Part shown: in pieces, positions 35,381 through 43,635 of the stretch
Position numbering within the stretch: position 1 is the first letter of the stretch
How the letters are laid out: every line of letters starts with the position of its first letter
The notes under the pieces: generated by a model
Seen by the model: only the letters and a program-made list of their open reading frames with translations
Database searches by the model: none
What the model was told of the DNA's origin: nothing
Program-made: the position numbers and the translations under genes
Assembly: GCA_944326455.1 (NCBI GenBank)
Contig: CALVEA010000010.1
Coordinates: 1-57,167, forward strand
Length of the DNA stretch: 57,167 bases
Direction: 5' to 3'
Origin: Candidatus Gastranaerophilales bacterium
Lineage (GTDB): Bacteria > Cyanobacteriota > Vampirovibrionia > Gastranaerophilales > Gastranaerophilaceae

Positions 35381-36406
35381 ATGAATGAACTTCAAAATAT
35401 TACAGAAAAACTATTAAGAAGGCAGGACTTAAATCGAGAAGATGTTGAAAGCGCAATTGATTTTATTGCCGCAAATAATAATCTTAATGAAGCTCAGGTG
35501 CTGGATTTTCTTGACTCTACCAATAATAAAGAAATTTCCGCTGAAGAACTTTTTTATTTTGTATCTTCAATGAGGAAGTATTCCAGAAGAGTAATCACGG
35601 AAGAATTTATTACAGACAGCTGCGGAACAGGTGCTGATATGTCTTCTACTATTAATATCTCAACAATTTCTGCTATTGCGGCATCAACTCTGGGTCTAAA
35701 GGTAATTAAGCAGACAAATTCCTCAATTACAAGCGCCTGCGGTAGTACAAATCTTTTAAAAGAGTTGAATATTCCGGTTGTTAAGACTCCTGAAGAAGCC
35801 GTAAGAGATTTTAAGAAAAACGGCATTGCCTTTGTGCATTCTCCCAACTTTAACGGTTTTGCAGAAATCAATAATATTTACCGCCAAAAACTCGGTAAAA
35901 AAACGATTTTTAACTATTTAGGACCGCTTATTAATCCGTCTTTTCCGGAAGCCCAACTTCTCGGAGTATCTTCTTCCGCTATGCGTCCTAAGATTGCAGA
36001 GGTTTTATTAAGACTGGGTACGAAAAGAGCCCTTGTAGTGAATTCTAAAAACCCTAATATGGATGAAATCAGCCTTTGTGCCGAAACGGATGTTACTGAA
36101 CTAAAAGACGGCAAACTTGAGGATTATATCCTCTCTCCGGAAGACTTCGGGCTGAAAAGATGTAAGCTTGAAGAACTTCAAGGAGGAAACAGCAAAGAAA
36201 ACGCAAATTTTGCAAGAGAAATTCTAACAGGAAAAGATAATTCCGCAAAAACTGATATCATACTGCTCAATGCGTCTGCTATGCTTTATCTTGGCGGGGG
36301 TAAATGTTACGGTTCGATTGGAAGCGGGATTTTACATCTTAAAGATGCTCTTGTTAATGGGAAATCAGCAGAGAAGCTTGCAAGTCTTACGGGGAGTGCT
36401 GTTTAA
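35381..36406 (+). CDS. TrpD-like phosphoribosyltransferase paralogue
   Basis: A 341-aa member of the anthranilate phosphoribosyltransferase / nucleoside phosphorylase fold. It aligns along TrpD: helical N-domain, C-G-T-G-A-D (TrpD has GTGGD), A-C-G-S-T-N, K-T-I-F-N-Y-L-G-P-L-I-N-P and the metal-binding N-M-D-E-I. Key TrpD residues differ: K-H-G-N-R becomes K-Q-T-N-S, and the H-P-A motif becomes H-S-P-N. It is therefore probably not an orthodox tryptophan enzyme. No other trp gene is near. It overlaps a radical SAM gene by one base, suggesting joint function. Confidence 0.78.
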   Translation: MNELQNITEKLLRRQDLNREDVESAIDFIAANNNLNEAQVLDFLDSTNNKEISAEELFYFVSSMRKYSRRVITEEFITDSCGTGADMSSTINISTISAIAASTLGLKVIKQTNSSITSACGSTNLLKELNIPVVKTPEEAVRDFKKNGIAFVHSPNFNGFAEINNIYRQKLGKKTIFNYLGPLINPSFPEAQLLGVSSSAMRPKIAEVLLRLGTKRALVVNSKNPNMDEISLCAETDVTELKDGKLEDYILSPEDFGLKRCKLEELQGGNSKENANFAREILTGKDNSAKTDIILLNASAMLYLGGGKCYGSIGSGILHLKDALVNGKSAEKLASLTGSAV

Positions 36407-37485
36407 TGAACTACTCGTTTCTATTTGATAAATTAAGGGATTTCTACACTTCGCTTTCCTATAATGATAAGTACGGGAGAGCAAAAATCCCTTTCAGATA
36501 CTTTCTTGAACTTACTTACAGGTGTAATCTTGCCTGCCCTTATTGCTATGTGGGGAATGAAAGAAACAAACAGGAGCTGACTCTCGAGGAGTGGAAAAAG
36601 GTTATCTGCCAGATTCCTTTTTATTCAATAGTTACTCTTGTAGGCGGCGAGCCTTTAGTCAGAAAAGATTTTGTTGAGATACTGGAAGCTGTATCCAAAA
36701 AAGTTTTCGGGAAAACCCATGTTGTTTCAAACGGGATTTTGATTAATGATGAGATAATTAAAGCCTTTATAAAATACCATCTGCTTTTGCTCTCGGTTTC
36801 GCTTGACGGATACGGTGCAACCCACGATAAAAACAGGGGTAAAGAAGGGATTTTTGATAAAATAGTTTCAAATCTCGAGAACTTGAAGTCCCAAAAACCG
36901 CGCCAGATGGTAGATATTAAAACTATTGTGCTTGATAATAACTTGGATGACCTTCCCAAACTCTATAAAATGTGTACTGATATGGGATTTGATTTTCTTT
37001 CGATTTCTTTTTTGAGAAATAATAACTGGAAGCAGAATTCCCACCTTGAAAAGAGTTTTATACCGGAATATAACCAAAACTATCCGATTAAACTCTATTT
37101 TGATATGGAGCATTTTAAAGAGATTTATCAAGAGATAGAATGTCTATCCAAAAAATCAAAGGTTAAAATCCGTTTTTCACCGAAGTTTGAGTATTTGGAA
37201 AATCCGATTTCGGGAATTGAAAAATTTTTTAATACTCCGCCCGAAACCTCGCTCAGCGAGATTTATAAACCGTGTACATACCCTTATAACAATATGATGA
37301 TTAATCCGGAAGGGTTTGTTTACCCTTGTCTTTCTCAAAAAATAGGGAATGTAAAAGAAAAATCCTTGAAAGAACTATTTAACAGCTCGCATTATTGCTG
37401 TTTCAGAAAGAATTTGAAAGCATCCGGCGGAACTTTCGGTGCCTGCCAGATGTGCTGCGAGCTTATGGTTAAAGAAAAAAACTAG
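36406..37485 (+). CDS. Radical SAM/SPASM-domain enzyme
   Basis: A 359-aa protein. The 4Fe-4S cluster motif is C-N-L-A-C-P-Y-C near residues 39-46, then V-G-G-E-P-L (about 83) as the SAM-binding GGEP. The C-terminal SPASM-like region is cysteine-rich: C-T-Y-P-Y-N-N..Y-P-C-L-S near 289-305, and C-Q-M-C-C near 350. SPASM enzymes often modify peptides or proteins. No precursor peptide is visible beside it, so the partner may be the TrpD-like protein or its product. It converges with a four-base overlap on the next gene. Confidence 0.88.
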   Translation: MNYSFLFDKLRDFYTSLSYNDKYGRAKIPFRYFLELTYRCNLACPYCYVGNERNKQELTLEEWKKVICQIPFYSIVTLVGGEPLVRKDFVEILEAVSKKVFGKTHVVSNGILINDEIIKAFIKYHLLLLSVSLDGYGATHDKNRGKEGIFDKIVSNLENLKSQKPRQMVDIKTIVLDNNLDDLPKLYKMCTDMGFDFLSISFLRNNNWKQNSHLEKSFIPEYNQNYPIKLYFDMEHFKEIYQEIECLSKKSKVKIRFSPKFEYLENPISGIEKFFNTPPETSLSEIYKPCTYPYNNMMINPEGFVYPCLSQKIGNVKEKSLKELFNSSHYCCFRKNLKASGGTFGACQMCCELMVKEKN

Positions 37486-38159
37486 CACATCACAATCCAG
37501 AGCAGTCTTCTTGCAAATCTGCCTAAATAAATTGCAATCACGCAGAAAAAGATATCATAAAGTATTTGTACTCCGCTCTGGGAAGATATCCAGCTGGATA
37601 CAAGATACATAGGAGCATGTCTTAAGGTTGCAAGAAATAACATGTATAAAATTCCTAATATATGAATTGTTCCAGCTCCGATTACGGACATGAGAACGAT
37701 TCTTAAAAAGTCTGTCTTAACTTTTAGGAGGGTTCCCGTAAAAAATATTGCGGGAATAAATGCTAAAATATAGCCGAATCCGTATTCAAAAAGATAACTT
37801 ATTCCGCCTCCCAATGCAAAAATCGGGAAAAACATTCCAAGAATAATATATCCGCAGATAGTAAGAATTCCGTATTTGCGCCCCAGAAGCGCCACTATAA
37901 AAAATATCATAGGTATTTGCGGTATGTATCTGTAAGTTTTGGTAAAATGACAAAGTATATCAACTGCAGAAACCTCTTTACTTAAAAATTCCAGAGCATC
38001 CATGGGAATATACAAATGTTTTATTGTAACCTGAGTAAAAGTTGCAACAATTAAAAGTAGAATACAAAGGGCAGTCAAAAGAAGCGTACCCAATGTAAAT
38101 CTTATAGGTTCGCCTTTGTATCTAAAGCTGTTTAATTGTTTGGAAACTCGTTTGGTCAT
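37482..38159 (-). CDS. BioY-like ECF transporter S component (tentative)
   Basis: A 225-aa membrane protein with about six helices. The central part (I-P-Q-I-P-M-I-F-F-I-V-A-L-L-G-R-K-Y-G, then G-Y-I-I-L-G-M-F-F-P-I-F-A-L-G-G-G-I) resembles the BioY substrate-binding subunit of biotin energy-coupling-factor transporters. The match is moderate, and no EcfA/T is nearby. It is last in the leftward six-gene operon. Its ATG overlaps the rimI stop by four bases. Confidence 0.65.
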   Translation of the reverse strand: MTKRVSKQLNSFRYKGEPIRFTLGTLLLTALCILLLIVATFTQVTIKHLYIPMDALEFLSKEVSAVDILCHFTKTYRYIPQIPMIFFIVALLGRKYGILTICGYIILGMFFPIFALGGGISYLFEYGFGYILAFIPAIFFTGTLLKVKTDFLRIVLMSVIGAGTIHILGILYMLFLATLRHAPMYLVSSWISSQSGVQILYDIFFCVIAIYLGRFARRLLWIVMC

Positions 38160-38704
38160 TTTATTTCTATTAAAGACTTTAATTTTTCTTTGTTTTCATT
38201 AAACTTATTTTTAAATTTATCGTAAAAAATATTTTCCGTCCACATAATAAGAGCATCTTCGTTATTATCTTGATAATAACCTTTTCTTGTGCCGAGTGAA
38301 GTGAATCCGTATTTTTTATAAAGGTTTATTGCAGGAGTATTGGATACCCTTACTTCCAAGGTCAGATACTTAATGCCATCCTTGTAGCAATCTTCCAGTA
38401 TAGATAAAACTATAGCTTCTCCAATATGACGTCTGAGGAACTTATTCTTTACAGCAATAGTTGTTATATGTCCTTCATCAAGGATATGCCATGTACCGGC
38501 ATATCCGACGAGTTCGCCATCAGGGGTTTTTGCGCAATAATAGTGTGCAAGGTTATTTGACATCTCATCATAGAAGGATGATTTTGACCAATGATGCTTG
38601 CCGTAAGCTTCTTTTTCTATTTCAACAACATCTTCAATATCATCAGATGTCATTTTAGTTATAAATATTTGAGATACGTTAGTTAAGGACATATACTTTC
38701 CCAA
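38156..38704 (-). CDS. rimI: RimI-like GNAT N-acetyltransferase
   Basis: A 182-aa GNAT protein. The pattern I-T-T-I-A-V-K-N-K-F-L-R-R-H-I-G-E-A-I-V (acetyl-CoA loop, R-R-x-x-G-E), L-E-V-R-V-S-N-T-P-A-I-N-L-Y-K-K-Y-G-F and G-Y-Y-Q-D-N-N-E-D-A-L-I-M is that of RimI, which acetylates the N-terminal alanine of ribosomal protein S18. It has an extra charged C-terminal tail. It overlaps the preceding small gene by about 20 bases, so ATG 38692 is an alternative start. Confidence 0.85.
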   Translation of the reverse strand: MGKYMSLTNVSQIFITKMTSDDIEDVVEIEKEAYGKHHWSKSSFYDEMSNNLAHYYCAKTPDGELVGYAGTWHILDEGHITTIAVKNKFLRRHIGEAIVLSILEDCYKDGIKYLTLEVRVSNTPAINLYKKYGFTSLGTRKGYYQDNNEDALIMWTENIFYDKFKNKFNENKEKLKSLIEIK

Positions 38705-38958
38705 TCTATATCGTCTTCGGTTTCTTCTCCGGGTTCTACTATGTGGTCTCCGTCTTCCAGCATAAGCATTAGTGAAAGTCTAAGCTGTTTTTTATAATTT
38801 TCAAGAGCTTTTTCTCTTGTTTTGGCACAGAAAGCGAAACTCGGAATCTCTTTGATTTCTATATAATAATAAGGATTTCCGTTAAAATCCAAATCAGTTC
38901 CTTCAATAAGAGTCCAATCAAGGTTCATATAATAATCTAAATCTTTATTCTCACTCAT
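38683..38958 (-). CDS. HicB-like small acidic protein
   Basis: About 91 aa from MSENKDL (38958); the frame opens to 38973. The pattern Y-Y-Y-I-E-I-K-E-I-P-S-F-A-F-C-A-K-T-R-E-K-A-L-E-N-Y, with G-D-H-I-V-E-P, resembles the HicB partial RNase H-like domain. There is no DNA-binding tail and no HicA toxin beside it, so it is probably not a toxin-antitoxin pair but a stand-alone domain protein in the operon. Confidence 0.55.
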   Translation of the reverse strand: MSENKDLDYYMNLDWTLIEGTDLDFNGNPYYYIEIKEIPSFAFCAKTREKALENYKKQLRLSLMLMLEDGDHIVEPGEETEDDIDWESICP

Positions 38959-39577
38959 CAAGAGACCTTTCATTAAGCGGCTGCTTAAGCATTATTCCTT
39001 CCCCGCCTATAACATTTGCTTGCTTGCCGTTCAGATAAAGATATACAGGAGTGGAAGTGTTTGCATTAGCTGTTTTTATAACTTGTTTAACTCTTATATA
39101 AGTGCTTTCTGCTCCGCCTCCGGTTTCAAAATTGGATGATAAATCAATCATTATACTGTCAGCGGATTCTCTGATAGATAGAATTTTTGTTCCTTGAGGG
39201 ATTTCGGAATTGAATCCTTTTGATTTTTCCCAGGATGAAGGAGCTTTCATTAGTTCTTTTATTGCATAAGCAAAACATGACTTTTCTATATTTGGGTCAC
39301 AGGTTCTGTTAACTGAACGAATGTTCCCTGATTTATCGCATATAAATATCTTTACCGTGACCGGAGATTTTGGTTTTACTTTTTCTTGAGTCTGGGTATT
39401 ATCAGGCTGCTGGGTTTCCAAAGCATTAAATTCTTCATCAGGTTCATCTATAATTTGGTTATTTTTTTGCAAATTAAACTCAGGCATTTGAAAATCCTTA
39501 TTGAAAAAGGAAAAATACACATAAGCAACGGAAATAATAATCAGAATAAAAAGTCCGAGTTTTTGAGAGAAGTTCAT
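38951..39577 (-). CDS. GerMN-domain envelope protein
   Basis: A 208-aa protein with one N-terminal membrane helix (residues about 8-26), a disordered linker (about 35-70), then a GerMN domain. Its hallmarks are V-K-I-F-I-C-D, Y-A-I-K-E-L-M-K-A-P, S-E-I-P-Q-G-T-K-I-L-S-I, D-L-S-S-N-F and V-I-K-T-A-N-A-N. GerMN is found in sporulation proteins and, in cyanobacteria and relatives, as a single envelope domain of unknown role. It overlaps the neighbours on both sides by a few bases. Confidence 0.85.
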   Translation of the reverse strand: MNFSQKLGLFILIIISVAYVYFSFFNKDFQMPEFNLQKNNQIIDEPDEEFNALETQQPDNTQTQEKVKPKSPVTVKIFICDKSGNIRSVNRTCDPNIEKSCFAYAIKELMKAPSSWEKSKGFNSEIPQGTKILSIRESADSIMIDLSSNFETGGGAESTYIRVKQVIKTANANTSTPVYLYLNGKQANVIGGEGIMLKQPLNERSLDE

Positions 39578-40401
39578 GCTCTATCTCCTTTTACAAATAT
39601 TTTACCATCAATTTGGATTTTGTTATCAACAAAATTAACATTTTCTATTTTACCTTTACATTTTTTTGTATCCAAGGCTGAAAGTGTGAAGGCAAGCGGA
39701 TTTAATAGGTTTACAAGGTTTGTTACCTTATTAAGAGAAAGGTTTCCGTAAGCTTCATGTACACTTACGTCTTTTGCGATAATTTTACCGTTTTCAACCA
39801 TAAAGTCGCTTGTCATCATAAAAGTTTTGTTATTTTTAGATGGAGCTATCGGGAAATTGTACTCTGTTATAATGTACATTTTGTTATTTAAAATTCGGAC
39901 TTTAACGCCTTTCATTTCAAATAAAGGGTAAGCAATATCATTAATTTTTTTCAGCGTATTTTGATATTCTTTTGTTTTAAGGGCATTGTTAATTGAATCC
40001 TCGTCGAGGGTCATATCATAGTAAAAAGTCATATTAGTTTTGTAAACAACAGGGTCTTGAGTATAATCAACCCAATTGTAGTCAGAGACGGATTTGACTT
40101 TCAAATAAGGAATAACTATACCTTCAACATCAACATCTTTGCCTGTAATTTCAAGGTTCTTAAAAATACCTTTTCTCATACTGGAAAGCGTATAACCTTC
40201 AAATTTTACTTTAAAGTTAGCACCTGTTTCTTTTTTAAGGCTGCGTTTTATAACCGATTGCGCAATACTTTCAGCAATCGGATTCATTATTGAAAAATGT
40301 TTTTTTGTCTGGAGATATTCTTTTGAGGTTGTATCGGTTTTTGCCCAGACCGGAGCTGACAACATAATTGCAGCTATAGATAAAATTAAAATCTTTTTCA
40401 T
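39574..40401 (-). CDS. DUF2993-like secreted protein
   Basis: About 275 aa from the ATG at 40401, with AAGGA upstream and a signal peptide MKKILILSIAAIMLSAPVWA. The longer frame to 40443 is rejected. The mature part (I-A-Q-S-V-I-K-R-S-L-K-K-E-T-G, Y-T-L-S-S-M-R-K-G-I-F-K-N-L-E-I-T-G) resembles DUF2993, common in cyanobacteria and in actinobacterial LmeA, which acts on envelope lipids. It is the second gene of the operon. Its stop overlaps the next start. Confidence 0.75.
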   Translation of the reverse strand: MKKILILSIAAIMLSAPVWAKTDTTSKEYLQTKKHFSIMNPIAESIAQSVIKRSLKKETGANFKVKFEGYTLSSMRKGIFKNLEITGKDVDVEGIVIPYLKVKSVSDYNWVDYTQDPVVYKTNMTFYYDMTLDEDSINNALKTKEYQNTLKKINDIAYPLFEMKGVKVRILNNKMYIITEYNFPIAPSKNNKTFMMTSDFMVENGKIIAKDVSVHEAYGNLSLNKVTNLVNLLNPLAFTLSALDTKKCKGKIENVNFVDNKIQIDGKIFVKGDRA

Positions 40402-40411
40402 ATTATTTTCC

Positions 40412-41029
40412 TTAATTTTCTTTAACGCCTTTAAAAAATTCATCAGCTATAAGCTGGGAATATTTTGAATTTTCATTGACAGAGATTGCAAGTTTTTCTG
40501 CGCCGTCAGAAGTCTTTATACTTGCAACTATTCCTGCTACATTTGAGAATGGGAGTTTGCTGACTTTTGCCTCAAATTTTGCATAAGGAACGGTTTGCCC
40601 GTAAGCTGATAGCGTTCCTCTTGAGGTTATTTTTAATTCTTCAAATGAAAGAGCCTGGTATTTAAACTTTTTGGATAAATCTTTTAATTTATTTTCAAGT
40701 CCTTCATTTTTAATATCATTTTGGCTCAAAAGGGGCTTGCTGCCGGAATCTACAATACACATTTTTTGTCCGGAGGCTATGTGCTCTGCAATAATAGCTT
40801 TGTATCCTAAAAGGTTAACGGTGTTATCTATCTGAAATTCTTCGTGAAGATTGGAAAAATCTCCTATTTTTTTAGCATTTTCTTCGGCTCTTTGCTGGAT
40901 AAAATTAGTGACATTCACTTTAATTGCTTCAACATATTTCTGCCCGCCTATTGCGTTAAAACCGATTATGGCAAGGACAAGAATAAAAGCGTTGATAATG
41001 ATTTTTATAAATCTAAACATAGCTTGCAC
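40412..41029 (-). CDS. Membrane-anchored hypothetical protein, first gene of the envelope operon
   Basis: A 205-aa protein with one membrane helix (about 7-28) and a periplasmic region of about 170 residues containing F-E-E-L-K-I-T-S-R-G-T-L-S-A-Y-G-Q and a C-terminal helical tail. The tubular-lipid-binding style of neighbouring DUF2993 is suggested but unproved. It starts divergently from mutS, 30 bases apart, and heads the leftward operon. Confidence 0.7.
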   Translation of the reverse strand: MQAMFRFIKIIINAFILVLAIIGFNAIGGQKYVEAIKVNVTNFIQQRAEENAKKIGDFSNLHEEFQIDNTVNLLGYKAIIAEHIASGQKMCIVDSGSKPLLSQNDIKNEGLENKLKDLSKKFKYQALSFEELKITSRGTLSAYGQTVPYAKFEAKVSKLPFSNVAGIVASIKTSDGAEKLAISVNENSKYSQLIADEFFKGVKEN

Positions 41030-41059
41030 CTGAGAATAATATTATGTACAATTATAACT

Positions 41060-43633
41060 ATGACAAAACCTGAAATCAATCATATTAACAGCGCAGATGT
41101 AATTTTAGAAGAAACAACGCCTGTAATGAGGCAGTATCTTGAAATAAAAAAAGAAAACCCGGGAGCGATTTTATTTTATCGGCTTGGAGATTTTTATGAA
41201 ACATTTTTTGAAGATGCAGAACTTGTTTCCAGGGAGCTTGAGATAACTCTTACCGGCAGGGATGCCGGAAAGTTAGGAAGAGTGCCGCTTGCGGGAATCC
41301 CTGTAAAAGCGGTTGACGGGTATTTGGAAAAGCTTGTTAACAGAGGAATTAAGGTTGCTATCTGTGAACAGTTAGAAGATCCAAAGCTTGCCAAAGATTT
41401 GGTCAAGCGCGGAGTAGTCAGAACTATTACAGCCGGCACTCTTGTTGAAAGCAGATTCTTGAACCAGTCCAGCAATAACTATATTTGTGCTTTGTTTAGA
41501 GAAAAAGATTTATGGGGTTTTGCTTATACAGATATTTCTACCGGAGAATTTAAAGCTGCAGAGCTGAGCTATGATGCTGTAAAAACTGAACTTGCCAGAA
41601 TTCAGCCGTCAGAAGTTATTTCTTCTGCTAAAAAACTTAAGCTCCAGCCTTTTCAGATTGTACCGGAAGAGACTGTTGATTTGCCGGACGAGATTTTGAA
41701 TCTCTACAATTGCAGTAAAGTTCCTTCAAGAGTTTTTGAGCCGGACTTTGCTCAAAATAATTTAAAAAGTGTTTTTAAACTTAATAATCTTGATTCAATC
41801 GGGTATAACAGGTGTCCGCTTGCTCTCAGAGCGTCAGCGGGACTGCTTGCTTATGTCTGGGAGAATATGAAAGAAGGATTTCCTAAATTTGAAAAAATTG
41901 AACTCTATGAGCTAACTCAATATGTTTCTATTGATACAGCCACACGCAGGAATCTTGAATTAACAGAAACCCTTAGGGATAAGAATAAATATGGTTCTCT
42001 TCTCTGGGCAGTGGATAAAACTGTTACAAATATGGGTGCAAGGCTTTTAAAATCCTGGATATGCCAGCCGCTGAAGGATATATCTGCTATTCAAAATCGC
42101 CAGAATATTGTTAAAATTCTTGTTGAAAACTCTTCTGCAAGGTATGAAACCCAGAATTTGCTAAAAGGAATTTATGATATCCAAAGACTTTCGACAAGGT
42201 TAAGCAATAATTCTGTTACACCAAGAGATTTTGTTTCTCTGAAATCATCACTTATGGTTTTACCGGAACTTTTTAGCAGTATAAATTCTTTAGGAATAGA
42301 TATTTTTAAAGATTCTGAATCTGAGCTTGATAACCTTATTCAATTTAGTGAACTTATAGATAAAACCATAAATGATGATCCGCCGATTATTATTAAAGAA
42401 GGCGGAGTTATAAAAGCAGGTGCAAACAAAGATTTAGACTATCTCAGAGATTTGTTAACCAATGGTGAAGATTGGTTAAGAAAATTTGAACAACAGGAGC
42501 GGGATAAAACAGGCATAAATATATTAAAAGTTAATTATAATAAAGTTTTTGGTTATTATATTGAGGTTACAAATTCTAATCTCGACAAGGTGCCGCCTGA
42601 TTATATCAGAAAACAGACGCTCACTAATGCGGAAAGATTTATAACAGATAAGTTAAAGAAACATGAAGATGAAGTTTTAACGGCACAGGTAAAGGCAAAT
42701 GAGCTTGAATATAAGATATATTGCGATTTTAGAGAATATGCAAAAGAATTTGTTTCAATAATAAGGCAGATTTCACAAGAAATTGCTGAGTTGGATGTAT
42801 ATTGTTCTTTTGCCTCTGCTGCAATTGAACAGAATTATGTTTGTCCTGAGCTTGATGACTCACAAGACTTTGTAATCAAAAACGGACGTCATCCGGTTTT
42901 GGAAAAAATTCTTCCGTTAGGAAGTTATGTACCTAATGACTTGGAACTTTCTTGTACAGATTTGTCTAAACCGCAGCTGATGATTCTTACAGGACCGAAT
43001 ATGGCTGGTAAATCAACCTATATGCGGCAGAATGCTTTAATCGCTATTTTGGCTCAAATAGGAGCATTTGTTCCGGCTGACTACGCTAAAATCGGCATAA
43101 TTGATAAAATATTTACCCGTGTAGGAGCGAGTGATGATTTAACTCTCGGACAGTCTACATTTATGGTTGAGATGACGGAGACTTCTTATATATTGAACTC
43201 TGCAACTCCAAAGAGTTTGATTTTGATTGATGAAATCGGGCGCGGAACAAGCACCTATGACGGGGTTGCAATTGCCTGGTCTGTTGCTGAATATATCGCA
43301 AATGCTTTAAAAGCAAGATGTATTTTTGCTACCCATTATCATGAACTAAATGTTATGACCAATACAATTCCGCAGATTAAGAATTACAGAATTACTGTAA
43401 GTGAAGAGAATGGCGAAATTGAATTCTTGCGTAAAATAGTACCCGGCGGTGCCAGCAGAAGCTACGGGATTCAGGTAGCTAAAATGGCAGGACTGCCTAA
43501 AAGTGTTGTTAAGCGTTCAGAAGAGCTGATGAATAAAATGCAAAAAGATTTTTCTAAAAATCTTGCAGGAAGAAAAACCTCTGCTGCAGAAATTGATGTT
43601 GAAAATCTTACTCCGCAGCTTAACTTGTTTTAA
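41060..43633 (+). CDS. mutS: DNA mismatch repair protein MutS
   Basis: An 857-aa protein of usual length from the ATG at 41060 (MTKPEINHIN). An open frame to 40844 adds 72 residues unlike any MutS and overlaps the divergent gene, so it is rejected. Mismatch-reading G-D-F-Y-E-T-F-F-E-D-A is near residue 43. Walker A G-P-N-M-A-G-K-S-T-Y-M-R is near 645, and D-E-I-G-R-G-T-S-T-Y-D-G near 723. A C-terminal helical dimerisation part follows. Confidence 0.96.
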   Translation: MTKPEINHINSADVILEETTPVMRQYLEIKKENPGAILFYRLGDFYETFFEDAELVSRELEITLTGRDAGKLGRVPLAGIPVKAVDGYLEKLVNRGIKVAICEQLEDPKLAKDLVKRGVVRTITAGTLVESRFLNQSSNNYICALFREKDLWGFAYTDISTGEFKAAELSYDAVKTELARIQPSEVISSAKKLKLQPFQIVPEETVDLPDEILNLYNCSKVPSRVFEPDFAQNNLKSVFKLNNLDSIGYNRCPLALRASAGLLAYVWENMKEGFPKFEKIELYELTQYVSIDTATRRNLELTETLRDKNKYGSLLWAVDKTVTNMGARLLKSWICQPLKDISAIQNRQNIVKILVENSSARYETQNLLKGIYDIQRLSTRLSNNSVTPRDFVSLKSSLMVLPELFSSINSLGIDIFKDSESELDNLIQFSELIDKTINDDPPIIIKEGGVIKAGANKDLDYLRDLLTNGEDWLRKFEQQERDKTGINILKVNYNKVFGYYIEVTNSNLDKVPPDYIRKQTLTNAERFITDKLKKHEDEVLTAQVKANELEYKIYCDFREYAKEFVSIIRQISQEIAELDVYCSFASAAIEQNYVCPELDDSQDFVIKNGRHPVLEKILPLGSYVPNDLELSCTDLSKPQLMILTGPNMAGKSTYMRQNALIAILAQIGAFVPADYAKIGIIDKIFTRVGASDDLTLGQSTFMVEMTETSYILNSATPKSLILIDEIGRGTSTYDGVAIAWSVAEYIANALKARCIFATHYHELNVMTNTIPQIKNYRITVSEENGEIEFLRKIVPGGASRSYGIQVAKMAGLPKSVVKRSEELMNKMQKDFSKNLAGRKTSAAEIDVENLTPQLNLF

Positions 43634-43635
43634 GC

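Noticed and set aside
35381..36406. Annotation as bona fide trpD
   Set aside because: K-H-G-N and H-P-A signature residues are replaced and no other trp genes are near.
38683..38958. HicAB toxin-antitoxin pair
   Set aside because: No HicA-like frame is adjacent, and the gene is embedded in a housekeeping-like operon.
40844..41059. 72-residue N-terminal extension of MutS
   Set aside because: It overlaps the divergent gene on the other strand, and family similarity begins only at the ATG at 41060.
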